Assembly (NCBI RefSeq): GCF_000956405.1
Contig: NZ_JYIV01000022.1
Location: 1 to 64,000 of the forward strand
From: Microbacterium oxydans
GTDB lineage: Bacteria > Actinomycetota > Actinomycetes > Actinomycetales > Microbacteriaceae
DNA: 64,000 nt
Reading direction: 5' to 3'
The position numbers and the translations under genes were made by a program. This document shows, piece after piece, positions 23,282 to 32,858 of the stretch; position 1 is the first letter of the stretch; each line of letters opens with the position of its first letter. The notes beneath the pieces were generated by a model. The model had not been told where the DNA came from and made no database searches. It was given only the letters and a program-made list of their open reading frames with translations.

Positions 23282-24199
23282 TCAACCGACCGGGTCGACC
23301 TCGGGCTGCGTCGCCTTCACGCCGGAGGCACCGAGGTTGTTGTCGAAGATCTGCTGCCAGATCTCGCCGCCGTCGGTCAGCTGCGTGTTGAAGTACTCGA
23401 CGAGTGCGTCATCGCCCTTGGCGACACCGATGCCGTAGCGCTCCTCGCTGAACGGCTTCCCGACGACCTTCAGCTTGTCCGGGTCCTGGGCCGCGTAGCC
23501 GATGAGGATCGCCTCGTCGGTCGTGACGGCGTCGACCTGGCCGTTCTTGAGGTCCTCGACGCACTTCGAGTACGTGTCGTACTCCTTGGTGGGCACCTCG
23601 GGGTAGTTCGTCTTGATGTTCTGGATCGGCGTCGATCCGGTCGCCGAGCAGACCGTCGTCTCGGCGCTCAGGTCGTCCACGCTCTTGATGTCGCTGTCGG
23701 CCGCGACCAGCAGGCCCTGACCGGTGACGAAGTAGGGTCCGGCGAAGGAGATCTGCTCCTTGCGCTTGTCGGTGATCGAGTAGGTGCCGACGTAGTAGTC
23801 GATGTCGCCGTTCACGATGGCCTGCTCGCGGTTCGCGGAGGCGATCGCCTGGAACTCGATCTTCTCCGGGTCGACGCCGAGCGATGCTGCCATCCAGCGC
23901 GCGATGTCCACGTCGAATCCGGTGCGGTCACCCGTCACGGGGTCGAGGTAGCCCAGACCGGGCTGGTCCTCCTTGACGCCGACCTTGATCTTTCCCGAGG
24001 ACTCGATCCGGTCGAACGTCGGGCTGCCGTCGATGCTGACGTCAGTCAGCACGGTCCACGGCGTGCTGCTGGAGGAGTCGCCCTCGTCGCCGCCTTCCGG
24101 GGCTCCCGTGCTGGACGGGGTTCCGCTGTTGCAGGCGGTGAGCGTCAGCAGCGCGGCTGCCGCGATTCCGATGCCTGCCAGTGTCCGTGTGCGTCGCAT
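23282..24199 (-). CDS. gluB: glutamate ABC transporter binding lipoprotein GluB
   Basis: 305 residues. A lipoprotein signal peptide (MRRTRTLAGIGIAAAALLTLTAC) with the acylated Cys in LTAC anchors it outside. The mature part is a cluster 3 binding protein: IESSGKIKVGVKEDQPGLGY, TGFDVDIARWMAASLG, GDIDYYVGTYSIT. A low-complexity Ser/Gly/Asp linker follows the Cys. The start at 24199 is fixed by the signal peptide. Confidence 0.93.
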   Translation of the reverse strand: MRRTRTLAGIGIAAAALLTLTACNSGTPSSTGAPEGGDEGDSSSSTPWTVLTDVSIDGSPTFDRIESSGKIKVGVKEDQPGLGYLDPVTGDRTGFDVDIARWMAASLGVDPEKIEFQAIASANREQAIVNGDIDYYVGTYSITDKRKEQISFAGPYFVTGQGLLVAADSDIKSVDDLSAETTVCSATGSTPIQNIKTNYPEVPTKEYDTYSKCVEDLKNGQVDAVTTDEAILIGYAAQDPDKLKVVGKPFSEERYGIGVAKGDDALVEYFNTQLTDGGEIWQQIFDNNLGASGVKATQPEVDPVG

Positions 24200-24255
24200 G
24201 TGCGTCTCCTTCGTGTGCTGTGTGTGCAGGGTCTGTGTGTGAGTGTGCGGGCGCG

Positions 24256-25002
24256 TCAGTGCGTGAGGAGCTTCGAGAGGAAGTCCTTGGCGCGATCGCT
24301 CTTCGGGTTCGTGAAGAACTCCTCGGGAGTCGCCTCCTCCACGATCCGTCCGTCCGCCATGAACACGACGCGGTCGGCGGCCTTGCGCGCGAAGCCCATC
24401 TCGTGCGTGACGACGATCATCGTCATCCCGTCCTGGGCGAGTTCGACCATGACGTCGAGCACCTCGTTGATCATCTCGGGGTCGAGAGCACTGGTGGGCT
24501 CGTCGAACAGCATCACCTTGGGCTGCATCGCGAGAGCGCGGGCGATGGCCACGCGCTGCTGCTGACCACCGGAGAGCTGGGCCGGAAGCTTCGACGCCTG
24601 CTGCGCCACGCCCACGCGCTCGAGCAGCATCATCGCCTCCTTCTCGGCATCGGCCTTCTTGATGCCGCGGACCTTGATCGGTCCGAGAGTCACGTTCTCG
24701 AGGATCGTGAGGTGGGCGAACAGGTTGAACGACTGGAAGACCATCCCCACGTCGGCACGTAGATGGGCCAGGCCCTTGCCCTCGGCCGGCAGCTCCTTGC
24801 CGTCGATGCGGATGCTGCCGCTGGTGATCGTCTCCAGGCGGTTGATCGTGCGGCACAGCGTCGACTTGCCGGAGCCGGACGGGCCGATCACGACGACGAC
24901 CTCCCCCGAGTTCACGGTCAGATCGATGTCGGTGAGCGCCTGGAAGTCGCCGTAGTGCTTCTGGACGTTCTCGACCACGACGAGCGGGGTATCAGAGGTC
25001 AT
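24256..25002 (-). CDS. gluA: glutamate ABC transporter ATP-binding protein GluA
   Basis: 248 residues. Walker A is GPSGSGKST, signature [15 protein letters not shown], Walker [15 protein letters not shown], and the H-loop His is in VTHEMGFAR. Two ATGs are adjacent; the second (25002) was preferred because the GGAG Shine-Dalgarno lies 5 nt before it and only 2 nt before the first. It is first gene of gluABCD. Confidence 0.94.
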   Translation of the reverse strand: MTSDTPLVVVENVQKHYGDFQALTDIDLTVNSGEVVVVIGPSGSGKSTLCRTINRLETITSGSIRIDGKELPAEGKGLAHLRADVGMVFQSFNLFAHLTILENVTLGPIKVRGIKKADAEKEAMMLLERVGVAQQASKLPAQLSGGQQQRVAIARALAMQPKVMLFDEPTSALDPEMINEVLDVMVELAQDGMTMIVVTHEMGFARKAADRVVFMADGRIVEEATPEEFFTNPKSDRAKDFLSKLLTH

Positions 25003-25110
25003 CATTTCTCCAAACTAACCGCGTCGGGCGCGGGTCTCCAGGCACCTCGGTGAGATTTACACGTTCGTAATCACCTGATCGCGGCACCAATGCTGCTGTG
25101 CATGGGTACC

Positions 25111-25136
25111 CCGCGGCCCGCCCCCACGGGCCGCGG
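25111..25136 (-). terminator. strong hairpin between the TAXI gene and gluA
   Basis: CCGCGGCCCG and CGGGCCGCGG form a perfect 10-bp stem with a 6-nt loop, with no U-tract. It may terminate the RR-HK-TAXI transcript, about 120 bp after its last stop, or lie in a gluA leader if transcription starts further upstream. Confidence 0.5.
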
Positions 25137-25182
25137 AATCGTCCTGCTGCAATGCCCCAACGACAGTCCTTGCGGCAGGCGA

Positions 25183-25198
25183 CGATCGCGCGCGATCG
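25183..25198. repeat. 16-bp perfect palindrome
   Basis: CGATCGCGCGCGATCG is fully self-complementary, in the gap between the TAXI gene and gluA. It may be an operator, or GC-rich chance. Confidence 0.4.
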
Positions 25199-25235
25199 AC
25201 CTCACAATGGCAGAGCGCCGAGCCTGCTGTCAGAC

Positions 25236-25254
25236 TTCTTGAGGATTTCTTGAG
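25236..25254. promoter_or_regulatory. 11-bp-period direct repeat, candidate response-regulator site
   Basis: TTCTTGAG occurs twice (25236-25243 and 25247-25254) in the same orientation, one helical turn apart. OmpR-family regulators typically bind such tandem direct repeats. It lies just downstream of the TAXI stop and upstream of gluA, so the adjacent response regulator is the natural candidate to bind it. This is an inference. Confidence 0.45.
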
Positions 25255-25257
25255 CAG

Positions 25258-26232
25258 TCACCCGCGCAGGTCGCGGTAGTAGTCGATCGCCCCGGGGTGC
25301 AGAGGAACCGGACCGGTGAAGATCGCCGAACGCCGGTCCAGCAAGGCCGCGGTCGGTACCTCGCCCGCGATGCGCAGTCGCGCATCGAAGAGCCCCGCGA
25401 GGACATCGTGCGCGACGGCGTCCGGCGTGGACGCGGCGGTGACGAGATAGTTGGGGACGGCCATCGTCGGGGCGGAATCCGGCAGGCCGTATGTTCCTGC
25501 GGGGACGTCAGCCTGCCGATAGGCATGCGAGTAGCGCTCGTTCACCGCGTTGACCCACTCTGGTTCGATCGGGAGCAGGCGGACGGGCGACCTCGTGGAC
25601 AGCTCCGCCACACCGGGCGTGGGCAGACCGCCGACCCAGAAGAACCCGTCGATCTCGCCCCGCTCCATCGCGTCGATCGAGGCGCTGAGGTCGAGCTGGG
25701 GGTCGCTGACGGAACCGAGGTCGACCCCCGCCGCGTCGAGCACTCGGCTCGCGATCACGTTGACGCCGGAGTTCTCGGCACCGAGCGAGATGGTGCGGCC
25801 GGGAAGATCGCCGATGTCATCGATGTCCGAGTCACCTCGCACCACGACCTGCACGTACTCGTCGTACAGGCGGGCGAGGGCCTCCACCTCCAGAGGGCGC
25901 TCGAAGGCACCGGTGCCGGCCACCGCATCGGCGGCGGCGTCTCCCTGCGCGAACCCGAGCAGGGCCTCGCCGGAGCTCACCCGCAGCAGGTTGTCGACCG
26001 ATCCCGCGGTCTCCTGTGCGACCATCCGGATGTCCAGCCGATCCGACAACTCTCCCGCCAGGTGGCTGCCGTAGTCGTAGTAGACACCGGTGGATCCCCC
26101 GCTGGCGATCGCGTACTCGACGTCGCTCCACTCGTCGGCGCGCGGACTGCATGCGCTCAGCGCCGTCATGACCGCGAGTGCGAGCCCTCCCGCGACGACG
26201 CTCCGCGCTGCTGACCTCACGGTGGGCCTCAT
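25258..26232 (-). CDS. TAXI-family periplasmic binding lipoprotein, no TRAP permease
   Basis: 324 residues. Lipoprotein signal with LSAC (Cys near residue 28), then the TAXI (TRAP-associated extracytoplasmic immunogenic) fold: ASGGSTGVYYDYGSHLAGEL, GLPDSAPTMAVPNYLV. TAXI proteins normally feed TRAP permeases, but no TRAP membrane subunit is nearby. Instead its start overlaps the end of a histidine kinase (ATGA). It is more likely an accessory ligand sensor for that kinase. At least one characterised TAXI protein binds glutamate/glutamine, which fits the downstream gluABCD. Confidence 0.85.
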   Translation of the reverse strand: MRPTVRSAARSVVAGGLALAVMTALSACSPRADEWSDVEYAIASGGSTGVYYDYGSHLAGELSDRLDIRMVAQETAGSVDNLLRVSSGEALLGFAQGDAAADAVAGTGAFERPLEVEALARLYDEYVQVVVRGDSDIDDIGDLPGRTISLGAENSGVNVIASRVLDAAGVDLGSVSDPQLDLSASIDAMERGEIDGFFWVGGLPTPGVAELSTRSPVRLLPIEPEWVNAVNERYSHAYRQADVPAGTYGLPDSAPTMAVPNYLVTAASTPDAVAHDVLAGLFDARLRIAGEVPTAALLDRRSAIFTGPVPLHPGAIDYYRDLRG

Positions 26233-27605
26233 GGTGTGGTCCCGTCGTGCAGAACGAGCGCGACCTCGAGTCCGCCGCCATCGGCCGAGGAGACCGCCAG
26301 CTCTCCCCCGAGCGTGGCCAGCAGGTCGCTCGCGATCGCCAGCCCGAGTCCCGACCCCGGTGTGTCCCCGGTGTCGGCATTGCGCCAGAACCGGTCGGTC
26401 GCCGCGGCCGCCTGCTCGTCGGTGAGGCCAGGACCGTGGTCGCGGACCGTGATCCGACAGACCCTTCCTTCCCGTATCGCCCCGATCTCGATGTGCGCAC
26501 CCGCGGGCGAGAACTTCACGGCATTGTCGATCACCGCATCCAGAGCGCTCTCGACGATCGTGCGGTCGGTCACGCTCATCACGGATGACGCTCCGACGGA
26601 TCGCAACCCCACACCGCGCTGCGCTGCGACGTCGCGCCAGGCATCCAGGCGCCGGGCGGCCAGGGTGGCGAGATCCACCGCGGAGATGGTCGAGTCGCCG
26701 CGGCCCCCGCGTGCGAGGCCGAGCAGCGTCTCCAGGATGCGGGTCATCCGCCGCCCCTCCTCCCTCGTCTCCTCGACGTCACCCTGCCACTCGTCACCGA
26801 GCCCTGTCGCCAGATGCTCGACGCGCAGGAGCAAGGCGTTGAGAGGGTTGCGCAGCTCGTGCGAGGCGTTCAGCGCGAACTCCTGCTGCCTCGTCATCAC
26901 CCGTTCGATCTCATCTGCCATGCCGTTGAACACCTCCGCCATGCGGCGGAGCTCGGGCGGTCCGTCGTCCGCGACCACGCGCGCATCCATCTCACCGCGC
27001 TCGATCGCGACCATGGCCTCGTCGAGTCGGCGCACCGGGGACAGCACCCACCGGGCGAGGCGGAACACCAGGAGCACGCCGAGCGCGATGAGCACCGCCG
27101 CGATCGCCGAGATGAGCAGCAGCTGGTGCAGGATCGCCGCGCGCGGTGCCTCCACATCTCCGGCGACGAGCACGGCGCCGATCACGTCTCCGTCGTCGAA
27201 CACCGGTTCGGCCAGTGCGGCATCCGAGACGGTCCAGGGGAACACGACCGTCGGCTGCTCTGCCCTTCGCCCGGAGAGCGCCAGCGCGACCCGCTCGGCA
27301 TCGTCTTCGCGAAGCACCGCCGAGTCCTGCTCCGCAGCGGCCCACACGCCGCCCCCGAGATCGAAGACGGTGACCTCGATCCCGTAGACCTCGCGGAACC
27401 GCTTGACCTCCGCCTCGATGACAGCGGCACTGCCGGAGCGCAGAGCCTGGCGGGCACTCGTGGCGAAGTAGCCCAGGTCGCCGATCTGCTGCGCATAGAA
27501 GGCCTGTTGGACACTCTGCGCAGCGCTCCACCCCGCTGCCCCGCCGAGCCCGGCCAGGATCGCGACGAGCGGTATCAGGAACACGATGATCAGGCGGCGA
27601 CGCAC
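26229..27605 (-). CDS. two-component sensor histidine kinase, GluK-like by context
   Basis: 458 residues. An N-terminal membrane helix (LIIVFLIPLVAILAGLGG), an extracytoplasmic region at about 30-160, a second helix near 165-190, HAMP, HisKA with the phospho-His in NASHELRNPLNALLL, and HATPase with DNAVKFSP, DHGPGL and GSGLGLAIA. The start is GTG, 3 nt after the response regulator. Streptomyces coelicolor has a GluR-GluK system next to gluABCD; the same neighbourhood here suggests a related glutamate sensor. The TAXI partner overlaps it. Confidence 0.88.
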   Translation of the reverse strand: MRRRLIIVFLIPLVAILAGLGGAAGWSAAQSVQQAFYAQQIGDLGYFATSARQALRSGSAAVIEAEVKRFREVYGIEVTVFDLGGGVWAAAEQDSAVLREDDAERVALALSGRRAEQPTVVFPWTVSDAALAEPVFDDGDVIGAVLVAGDVEAPRAAILHQLLLISAIAAVLIALGVLLVFRLARWVLSPVRRLDEAMVAIERGEMDARVVADDGPPELRRMAEVFNGMADEIERVMTRQQEFALNASHELRNPLNALLLRVEHLATGLGDEWQGDVEETREEGRRMTRILETLLGLARGGRGDSTISAVDLATLAARRLDAWRDVAAQRGVGLRSVGASSVMSVTDRTIVESALDAVIDNAVKFSPAGAHIEIGAIREGRVCRITVRDHGPGLTDEQAAAATDRFWRNADTGDTPGSGLGLAIASDLLATLGGELAVSSADGGGLEVALVLHDGTTP

Positions 27606-27608
27606 GAC

Positions 27609-28280
27609 TCAGGACCCCGCGAGCCGATAGCCGACGCCGCGGACCGTCTCGATGATCCCGCGACGCCCGGTCTTCTTCCTGATCGCCGCGACGTGCACCT
27701 CCAGAGAGTGGCCGAATCCCCGCCAGTCCGTGTTCCACACCTCACGGATCAGCCGGTCCTTCGGCACCGCCACTCCCGGATAGCGCGCGAGGACGGCGAC
27801 GATGTCGAACTCCTTGCGTGTGAGGTCGATCGCCGCGCCGTCGACCAGCACCTGGCGGGCGACCAGGTCGATCTGCACACTGCCCCCGTCGAGCAGCACA
27901 CGAGAATCCGTCTCGGGTCGCATCGGCCTTGACCTCCTCGTGACAGCCTCGATGCGGGCCAGGAGCTCATGCACGTCGTAGGGCTTCACCACGAAATCGT
28001 CGGCACCGGCACGGAGGCCCTTGATGCGCTCCGCGACCTGGTTACGGGCCGTCACGATCACGATCGGGACCTCGGAGCGGCCTCTGATCCGGCGACACAG
28101 GTCGACCCCGTCGATGTCGGGGAGCCCGAGATCGAGCAGCACCACCTCGGTGTCCGCTCCGAGAAGGTCGAGCGCAGACGCCCCATCCGCCGCACGGACG
28201 GTCGCATACCCCGACCTGGCGAGGAACGCTTCGAGCGCGCCGGCGACCCGGTCGTCGTCTTCGACGATCAGAATCCTCAT
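27609..28280 (-). CDS. OmpR-family response regulator, GluR-like by context
   Basis: 223 residues. A receiver domain (MRILIVEDDDRVA; phospho-acceptor Asp50 in VVLLDLGLPDIDG; conserved Lys in FVVKPYD) is followed by an OmpR/PhoB winged helix (LTRKEFDIVAVLARYPG...HSLEVHVAAIRKKTG). It is first gene of the RR-HK-TAXI set and lies upstream of gluABCD. The 11-bp-period repeat at 25236-25254 is a candidate binding site. Confidence 0.9.
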   Translation of the reverse strand: MRILIVEDDDRVAGALEAFLARSGYATVRAADGASALDLLGADTEVVLLDLGLPDIDGVDLCRRIRGRSEVPIVIVTARNQVAERIKGLRAGADDFVVKPYDVHELLARIEAVTRRSRPMRPETDSRVLLDGGSVQIDLVARQVLVDGAAIDLTRKEFDIVAVLARYPGVAVPKDRLIREVWNTDWRGFGHSLEVHVAAIRKKTGRRGIIETVRGVGYRLAGS

Positions 28281-28316
28281 CGACTCCGCTTCCCGCTTCC
28301 CTCGGCGTCCGTCAGC

Positions 28317-29135
28317 TCAGTCGACAGACGTCGCCCGCTGGGCGAACGCGCTCTCGTACAGGCAAACGCTGGCGGCGGTCGCCAGATTGAGCGACTCGGC
28401 TCGGCCGAAGATCGGCAGCTTGAGCACGCGGTCTGCGAGGTCGAGCGCCTCGTCCTCGAGCCCGCGCGCTTCGTTGCCGAAGAGCCATCCGGTCGGCTCG
28501 GCCAGCACGCCTTCCGCGCGAGCTTCCAGCAGGTCGTCGCCCTTCACGTCCGCTGCGAGGATGCGCAGCCCTGCCGCATGGGCACGCTTCACGACTTCCG
28601 CCAGGTCTCCCCCGACGGAGACAGGCAGGTGGAACAGCGACCCTGTGGTCGCGCGCACCACTTTCGGGTTGTACGGATCGACCGTGCGACCGGTCAGCAC
28701 GACGGCATCCGCACCCGCAGCGTCTGCGGCCCTGATGATCGTGCCGAGGTTCCCGGGGTCGCGCACCTCCTCGCAGATCGCCACCAGTCGCGGCGACGCG
28801 TCGAAGATGTCCCGCACCGAGGTCGGCGTCTGCTGGACGACGGCGACGAGTCCCTGCGGTGTGACGGTGTCGGCCATCGCGTTGAGCACGTACTCGGTGA
28901 CGTACTCGACCTCGATGTCCGCCTCGGCGGCCTTCGCGCGGATGTCGGGATGCCGCTCCCAGCCGTTCGGCGTCGCGAAGAGCTCGACGATCGCCTCGGG
29001 ACGGTAGGTGAGCGCCTCGCGAACCGACTGCGGGCCTTCCAGAAGGAACAGGCCCGTCTCAGTCCTCGCGCTGCGCTTGGTCAGCTTCGCGACAGCACGG
29101 ACTCGGGGCGAACGGGGGTTCTCCAGCACGATCAC
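28317..29135 (-). CDS. TrmH/SpoU-family RNA 2'-O-methyltransferase
   Basis: 272 residues. A substrate-binding N-terminal domain (RTETGLFLLEGPQSVREAL) is followed by the SPOUT methyltransferase: motif 1 in EEVRDPGNLGTIIRAADAAG, motif 2 in LFGNEARGLEDEAL, motif 3 in LPIFGRAESLNLATAASV. It methylates rRNA or tRNA ribose; the exact target is not decidable. The start is GTG. Proteins of this type often lie just upstream of or near infC-rplT-pheST clusters. Confidence 0.9.
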   Translation of the reverse strand: MIVLENPRSPRVRAVAKLTKRSARTETGLFLLEGPQSVREALTYRPEAIVELFATPNGWERHPDIRAKAAEADIEVEYVTEYVLNAMADTVTPQGLVAVVQQTPTSVRDIFDASPRLVAICEEVRDPGNLGTIIRAADAAGADAVVLTGRTVDPYNPKVVRATTGSLFHLPVSVGGDLAEVVKRAHAAGLRILAADVKGDDLLEARAEGVLAEPTGWLFGNEARGLEDEALDLADRVLKLPIFGRAESLNLATAASVCLYESAFAQRATSVD

Positions 29136-29186
29136 AGTCTAGGGAACGCACGGCCCCCTCCCGCACCATCGGGTTAGGGTGCCTGC

Positions 29187-29639
29187 ATGACGATCGATGC
29201 CGCGCTGACGAGCTCCCGTCGGCGGATCACCCTCGCTGTGCTCGCCGTCGCGACGGTCCCGATCGGACTCGTCGTCCATCGCAGCGTCGCCGGCGTCGTG
29301 GGCGATGTCATCGGCGATGCGCTGTACGCCGTGCTCATCTATCTGCTCGTCGCCCTGATCGCCGGACGGTGGCGCCCCCTCGCGCCGGCACTCGTCGCCT
29401 TCGTGTTCTGCGCCGGCGTCGAACTGTTCCAGCTCACGGGCATCCCTCGCGAGTGGGCATCCGTGCTCCCCCCGGTCCGGCTCGTCCTCGGCTCCGGATT
29501 CGATGGACGCGACATCGTCGTGTACGCGGGTGCCGTCGCCATGGCCGCTCTCGTCGACCGTGCGGTCAGCCGCGCAGCAGCTGACTCCACGCCGGGAAAC
29601 GCCACAGGGCGCCCTCCCGAAGGAGAGCGCCCTGTGTGA
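29187..29639 (+). CDS. DUF2809 membrane protein
   Basis: 150 residues with about four hydrophobic segments. GDALYAVLIYLLVALI and FCAGVELFQLTGIP are the DUF2809 signature. Function unknown. The last ten or so codons are part of the bidirectional terminator hairpin shared with rplT, which accounts for the poorly conserved tail. The flanking genes are all on the opposite strand. Confidence 0.82.
   Translation: MTIDAALTSSRRRITLAVLAVATVPIGLVVHRSVAGVVGDVIGDALYAVLIYLLVALIAGRWRPLAPALVAFVFCAGVELFQLTGIPREWASVLPPVRLVLGSGFDGRDIVVYAGAVAMAALVDRAVSRAAADSTPGNATGRPPEGERPV
29603..29636. terminator. bidirectional terminator between DUF2809 and rplT
   Basis: CACAGGGCG and CGCCCTGTG make a 9-bp outer stem, with a CTCC/GGAG inner stem and a CGAA loop. 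It lies 12 bp after the rplT stop on the minus strand and inside the end of the DUF2809 gene. Confidence 0.75.
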
Positions 29640-29647
29640 AGAGGTGC

Positions 29648-30034
29648 TTACGCAGCCGACTTCGGCGCGTTGACGTCGGAGGGCAGAGCCTTCTTCGCCG
29701 TCTCGACCAGCGTCGTGAACGTGGCAGCGTCGTTGACCGCGAGGTCGGCGAGCATACGACGGTCGACCGTGACACCCGCGAGGCCGAGGCCCTGGATGAA
29801 GCGGTTGTACGTCATGCCGTTCTGGCGGGCCGCAGCGTTGATGCGCTGGATCCACAGACGACGGAAGTCGCCCTTGCGCTTGCGACGGTCACGGTACGAG
29901 TAGACCAGCGAGTGGATGACCTGCTCTTTGGCCTTGCGGTAGAGACGCGAACGCTGTCCGCGGTAACCGGAGGCGCGCTCGAGGATGACCCGGCGCTTCT
30001 TGTGGGCGTTTACTGCCCGCTTGACTCTTGCCAT
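29648..30034 (-). CDS. rplT: 50S ribosomal protein L20
   Basis: 128 residues, 50S subunit assembly protein. [15 protein letters not shown] and [22 protein letters not shown] are the L20 hallmark. It is last in the infC-rpmI-rplT operon and followed by a terminator. The C-terminus is slightly extended (Lys/Ala/Asn-rich). Confidence 0.98.
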   Translation of the reverse strand: MARVKRAVNAHKKRRVILERASGYRGQRSRLYRKAKEQVIHSLVYSYRDRRKRKGDFRRLWIQRINAAARQNGMTYNRFIQGLGLAGVTVDRRMLADLAVNDAATFTTLVETAKKALPSDVNAPKSAA

Positions 30035-30068
30035 TTTCCTGTGTTCCTATTCGTGCGTTCGGCGCGCG

Positions 30069-30263
30069 TCAGCGACCGAGAAGCTTCTTCGCGACCTTGG
30101 TGTCAGCCTTCGACAGCACCTGGTCCTGGTTCAGACGACGGGTGCGACGGCTCGACTTGTGCTCGAGGTTGTGGCGCATCCCGGCCTGCTGCTTCTTCAG
30201 CTTTCCGCTTCCGGTGATCTTGAAGCGCTTCTTAGCACCCGAGTGGGTCTTCTGCTTCGGCAT
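30069..30263 (-). CDS. rpmI: 50S ribosomal protein L35
   Basis: 64 residues, standard size. [28 protein letters not shown] is a typical L35 start; the C-terminal [21 protein letters not shown] is normal. It lies between infC and rplT in the usual order. Confidence 0.97.
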   Translation of the reverse strand: MPKQKTHSGAKKRFKITGSGKLKKQQAGMRHNLEHKSSRRTRRLNQDQVLSKADTKVAKKLLGR

Positions 30264-30336
30264 CTTCTCTTCCTTCGTATGGCGCCTTCTCAGGCGACGG
30301 TGTCAACCCGCGGTGCGGGAGCTCTGTGGGCGGGTG

Positions 30337-30954
<618 letters not shown>

Positions 30955-31194
30955 GCGGAACTCCTTAGACGATGTGATTCGGCCACCGCGATGCTGTCTG
31001 CATCACGGGCGAAATCGGAATCGTCCCCGCCCACCGGCATTCAGACGCCGGCTCCGCACCCTACCTGCCGGCTCGTTCTCACGAACGGAGCCGGTGGAGT
31101 GCAAGACCCGGTAGCCTTGAACGGCAAGCGCGGGTGGGAAGTGAATCCTCTTTCGTTCCGGAGCATGACGCTCCGGAGCCCGCCAAAGTCTAAC
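30955..31194 (-). promoter_or_regulatory. structured leader of the infC operon
   Basis: About 240 bp between infC and the divergent DUF1844 gene. The minus-strand RNA would fold into CCGGCTC-GTTC/GAAC-GAGCCGG (31068-31094; 11 bp with one bulge, loop 4), CCGGC/GCCGG (31034-31051), and a CCGGAGC/GCTCCGG stem (31158-31176). A TTAGACT hexamer-like -10 lies near 31186-31192. Such a leader could regulate the operon by an RNA switch, L20 or IF-3; which is unknown. Confidence 0.5.
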
Positions 31195-31209
31195 AGAAAG
31201 CAAGGCGAA

Positions 31210-31608
31210 GTGACGAACCAGGCACCGGACGAGGCTGCACGCGAGCGCGAAGAGCGCTGGGCACGTCAGGAGGAGGCCGCATCGTCGGCCACCCGCGACA
31301 TCGCCGACGTACCCGCGGTCGAAGTGATCACCACCGCCGCCGTGCACCTCATGAGCGCGGCAGCCGTCAAGCTCGGGCTCGCCGACGATCCGGACGCCGC
31401 AGCGCAGATCGACCTCGACGAGGCGCGCAAGCTCATCAACGCGCTTGCCGGGCTCATCACCGCCGGTGCTCCGGAGATCAGCGACATGCATGCACGCTCG
31501 CTGCGCGACGGCCTCCGTTCCCTGCAGCTGGCCTTCCGCGAGGCATCCACGATCCCCGACCCGATCGGCAAGGGTCCCGGCGAGAAGTGGACAGGTCCGG
31601 TCAACTAG
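31210..31608 (+). CDS. DUF1844 domain protein
   Basis: 132 residues, acidic and soluble. The conserved block [27 protein letters not shown] with later [16 protein letters not shown] is DUF1844. Function unknown; it is widely found divergent from infC in actinobacteria. The start is GTG at 31210, preceded by an AAGG. Upstream in-frame sequence belongs to the infC leader and is not part of the gene. Confidence 0.85.
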   Translation: MTNQAPDEAAREREERWARQEEAASSATRDIADVPAVEVITTAAVHLMSAAAVKLGLADDPDAAAQIDLDEARKLINALAGLITAGAPEISDMHARSLRDGLRSLQLAFREASTIPDPIGKGPGEKWTGPVN

Positions 31609-31695
31609 CCCCTGCTAGCCGCTGCGGGCCTCGAGGACCACAGGGTCGGCCGAGACCGGGCCTGGGCACGGCCCTTCGGTGCGGGTCCAGGAGAT

Positions 31696-32004
31696 CTACT
31701 CTTCGGACTCGTGGATGACGGCACCCGGCGCATCGAACAACCGGATGTCGACCACGTCAGGTGTGGACATGTCGAAGAACAAGCTCCACGTGCCGTCGTC
31801 CGCCGGAGACGCCGAGAACAGGTTGGCGTGCTGACTCTCCTCCTCTCCAGGCGCCGGCGAGCACTGCTCGTCCGCGCAGAATTGGAGATCGGTCGCCGCG
31901 GGGAAGGCGCTCACGTCGACCACGACAGTGCTGATGTAGGCGATCGCCGGGCACGCGTTGAGCACACAGCCCGATGTGCCGGCGACGGCGCCTCCGAGCA
32001 GCAC
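31696..32004 (-). CDS. small secreted protein, probable lipoprotein
   Basis: 102 residues, unrecognised. After a short hydrophobic stretch (VLLGGAVAGTSGC) comes a weak lipobox (TSGC) and a Cys/Asp/Glu-rich mature domain with three more Cys (NACPAIAY; FCADEQCSP). The start is GTG; the n-region looks short, and in-frame sequence continues upstream without a better start, so the 5' end is uncertain. The gene lies just downstream of sseB-like on the same strand. Confidence 0.55.
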   Translation of the reverse strand: MLLGGAVAGTSGCVLNACPAIAYISTVVVDVSAFPAATDLQFCADEQCSPAPGEEESQHANLFSASPADDGTWSLFFDMSTPDVVDIRLFDAPGAVIHESEE

Positions 32005-32060
32005 GACAGCGGCGAGCTCGCACGAGAGTCCGGGGCATGCCCCGAGCGTAGCGAAGCGGT

Positions 32061-32858
32061 TCAGGCGCTGCGGCGAAGCTTCACGGTCAGCGAGTCGGCG
32101 AGCACGGCGATCCGGTCGTCGGAGGCCCAGCGTTGTGCGAGACGCGCGAGCACGGCGTCGAGCACCTCGCGATCGAGTCCGTCGACCAGCTCGAGGATCA
32201 CGATGAGCTCAGGGCCGCGCAGACGCGCATCGGGGTCTCCGGAAGCCACGGCCACATCGATCACGGCCAGTTCGTGGGCGACGCTCTCCTGAAGCGCGGT
32301 GAAGACCTCGGTCGACAGGAAGCTCGGCTCCCAGCGCTGCTCCTGGGCGATCGCCCAGACGGCCGGACGCCGGATGACGAACTCGGTGTCGGAGGTCGGG
32401 TCGAGCACGATCAGATCGGTGTCCTCCGACGAGGCGGCCAGCGCCGCGCGGATCGCTTCGACCGGGATGGGTCGTGCGGACGGGTCCCATGCCTGCATCG
32501 CCTGGACGGACGAGAACACCGGTTGCACCCGCCGGCCGTCCGGAGCCGCGACCGTGACGATGGAGAGCTCCTGCGTCTTGTCCACGGCGAGACCGTTCGG
32601 GGCGATCCCCTCCTCCCCCTTCTCCGCGATGAGGGGAATCAGCACACGCGCGGAACGGAAGGCGTCGACGACCTCGGACTGGCTGCCCTCGCCGGCACGG
32701 AAGCGCAGCAGAGCCGACAGCAGAGCCGGGTCAGCGGAACCATCGTCGGCGGCGTGCGGGTTCGACTCGAAGCTGCGCCCCTCCCAGGGGACACCGGCGG
32801 AATCACCGTGGTTGTGCGACTCCGGTCCGCACGCGTGCGGGTCAGTCTCCTGCGACAT
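32061..32858 (-). CDS. SseB family protein
   Basis: 265 residues. The SseB N-terminal fold runs from about residue 45 to 160 ([47 protein letters not shown]), followed by a C-terminal SseB-like domain. In enterobacteria SseB is tied to serine sensitivity, but the molecular role is unknown. The ATG at 32858 starts inside hisA (17-nt overlap), placing the gene in the his run. Confidence 0.85.
   Translation of the reverse strand: MSQETDPHACGPESHNHGDSAGVPWEGRSFESNPHAADDGSADPALLSALLRFRAGEGSQSEVVDAFRSARVLIPLIAEKGEEGIAPNGLAVDKTQELSIVTVAAPDGRRVQPVFSSVQAMQAWDPSARPIPVEAIRAALAASSEDTDLIVLDPTSDTEFVIRRPAVWAIAQEQRWEPSFLSTEVFTALQESVAHELAVIDVAVASGDPDARLRGPELIVILELVDGLDREVLDAVLARLAQRWASDDRIAVLADSLTVKLRRSA

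Noticed and set aside
25258..26232. TAXI protein as part of a TRAP transporter
   Set aside because: No DctM/DctQ-type membrane gene lies nearby; flanking genes are a kinase and an ABC transporter.
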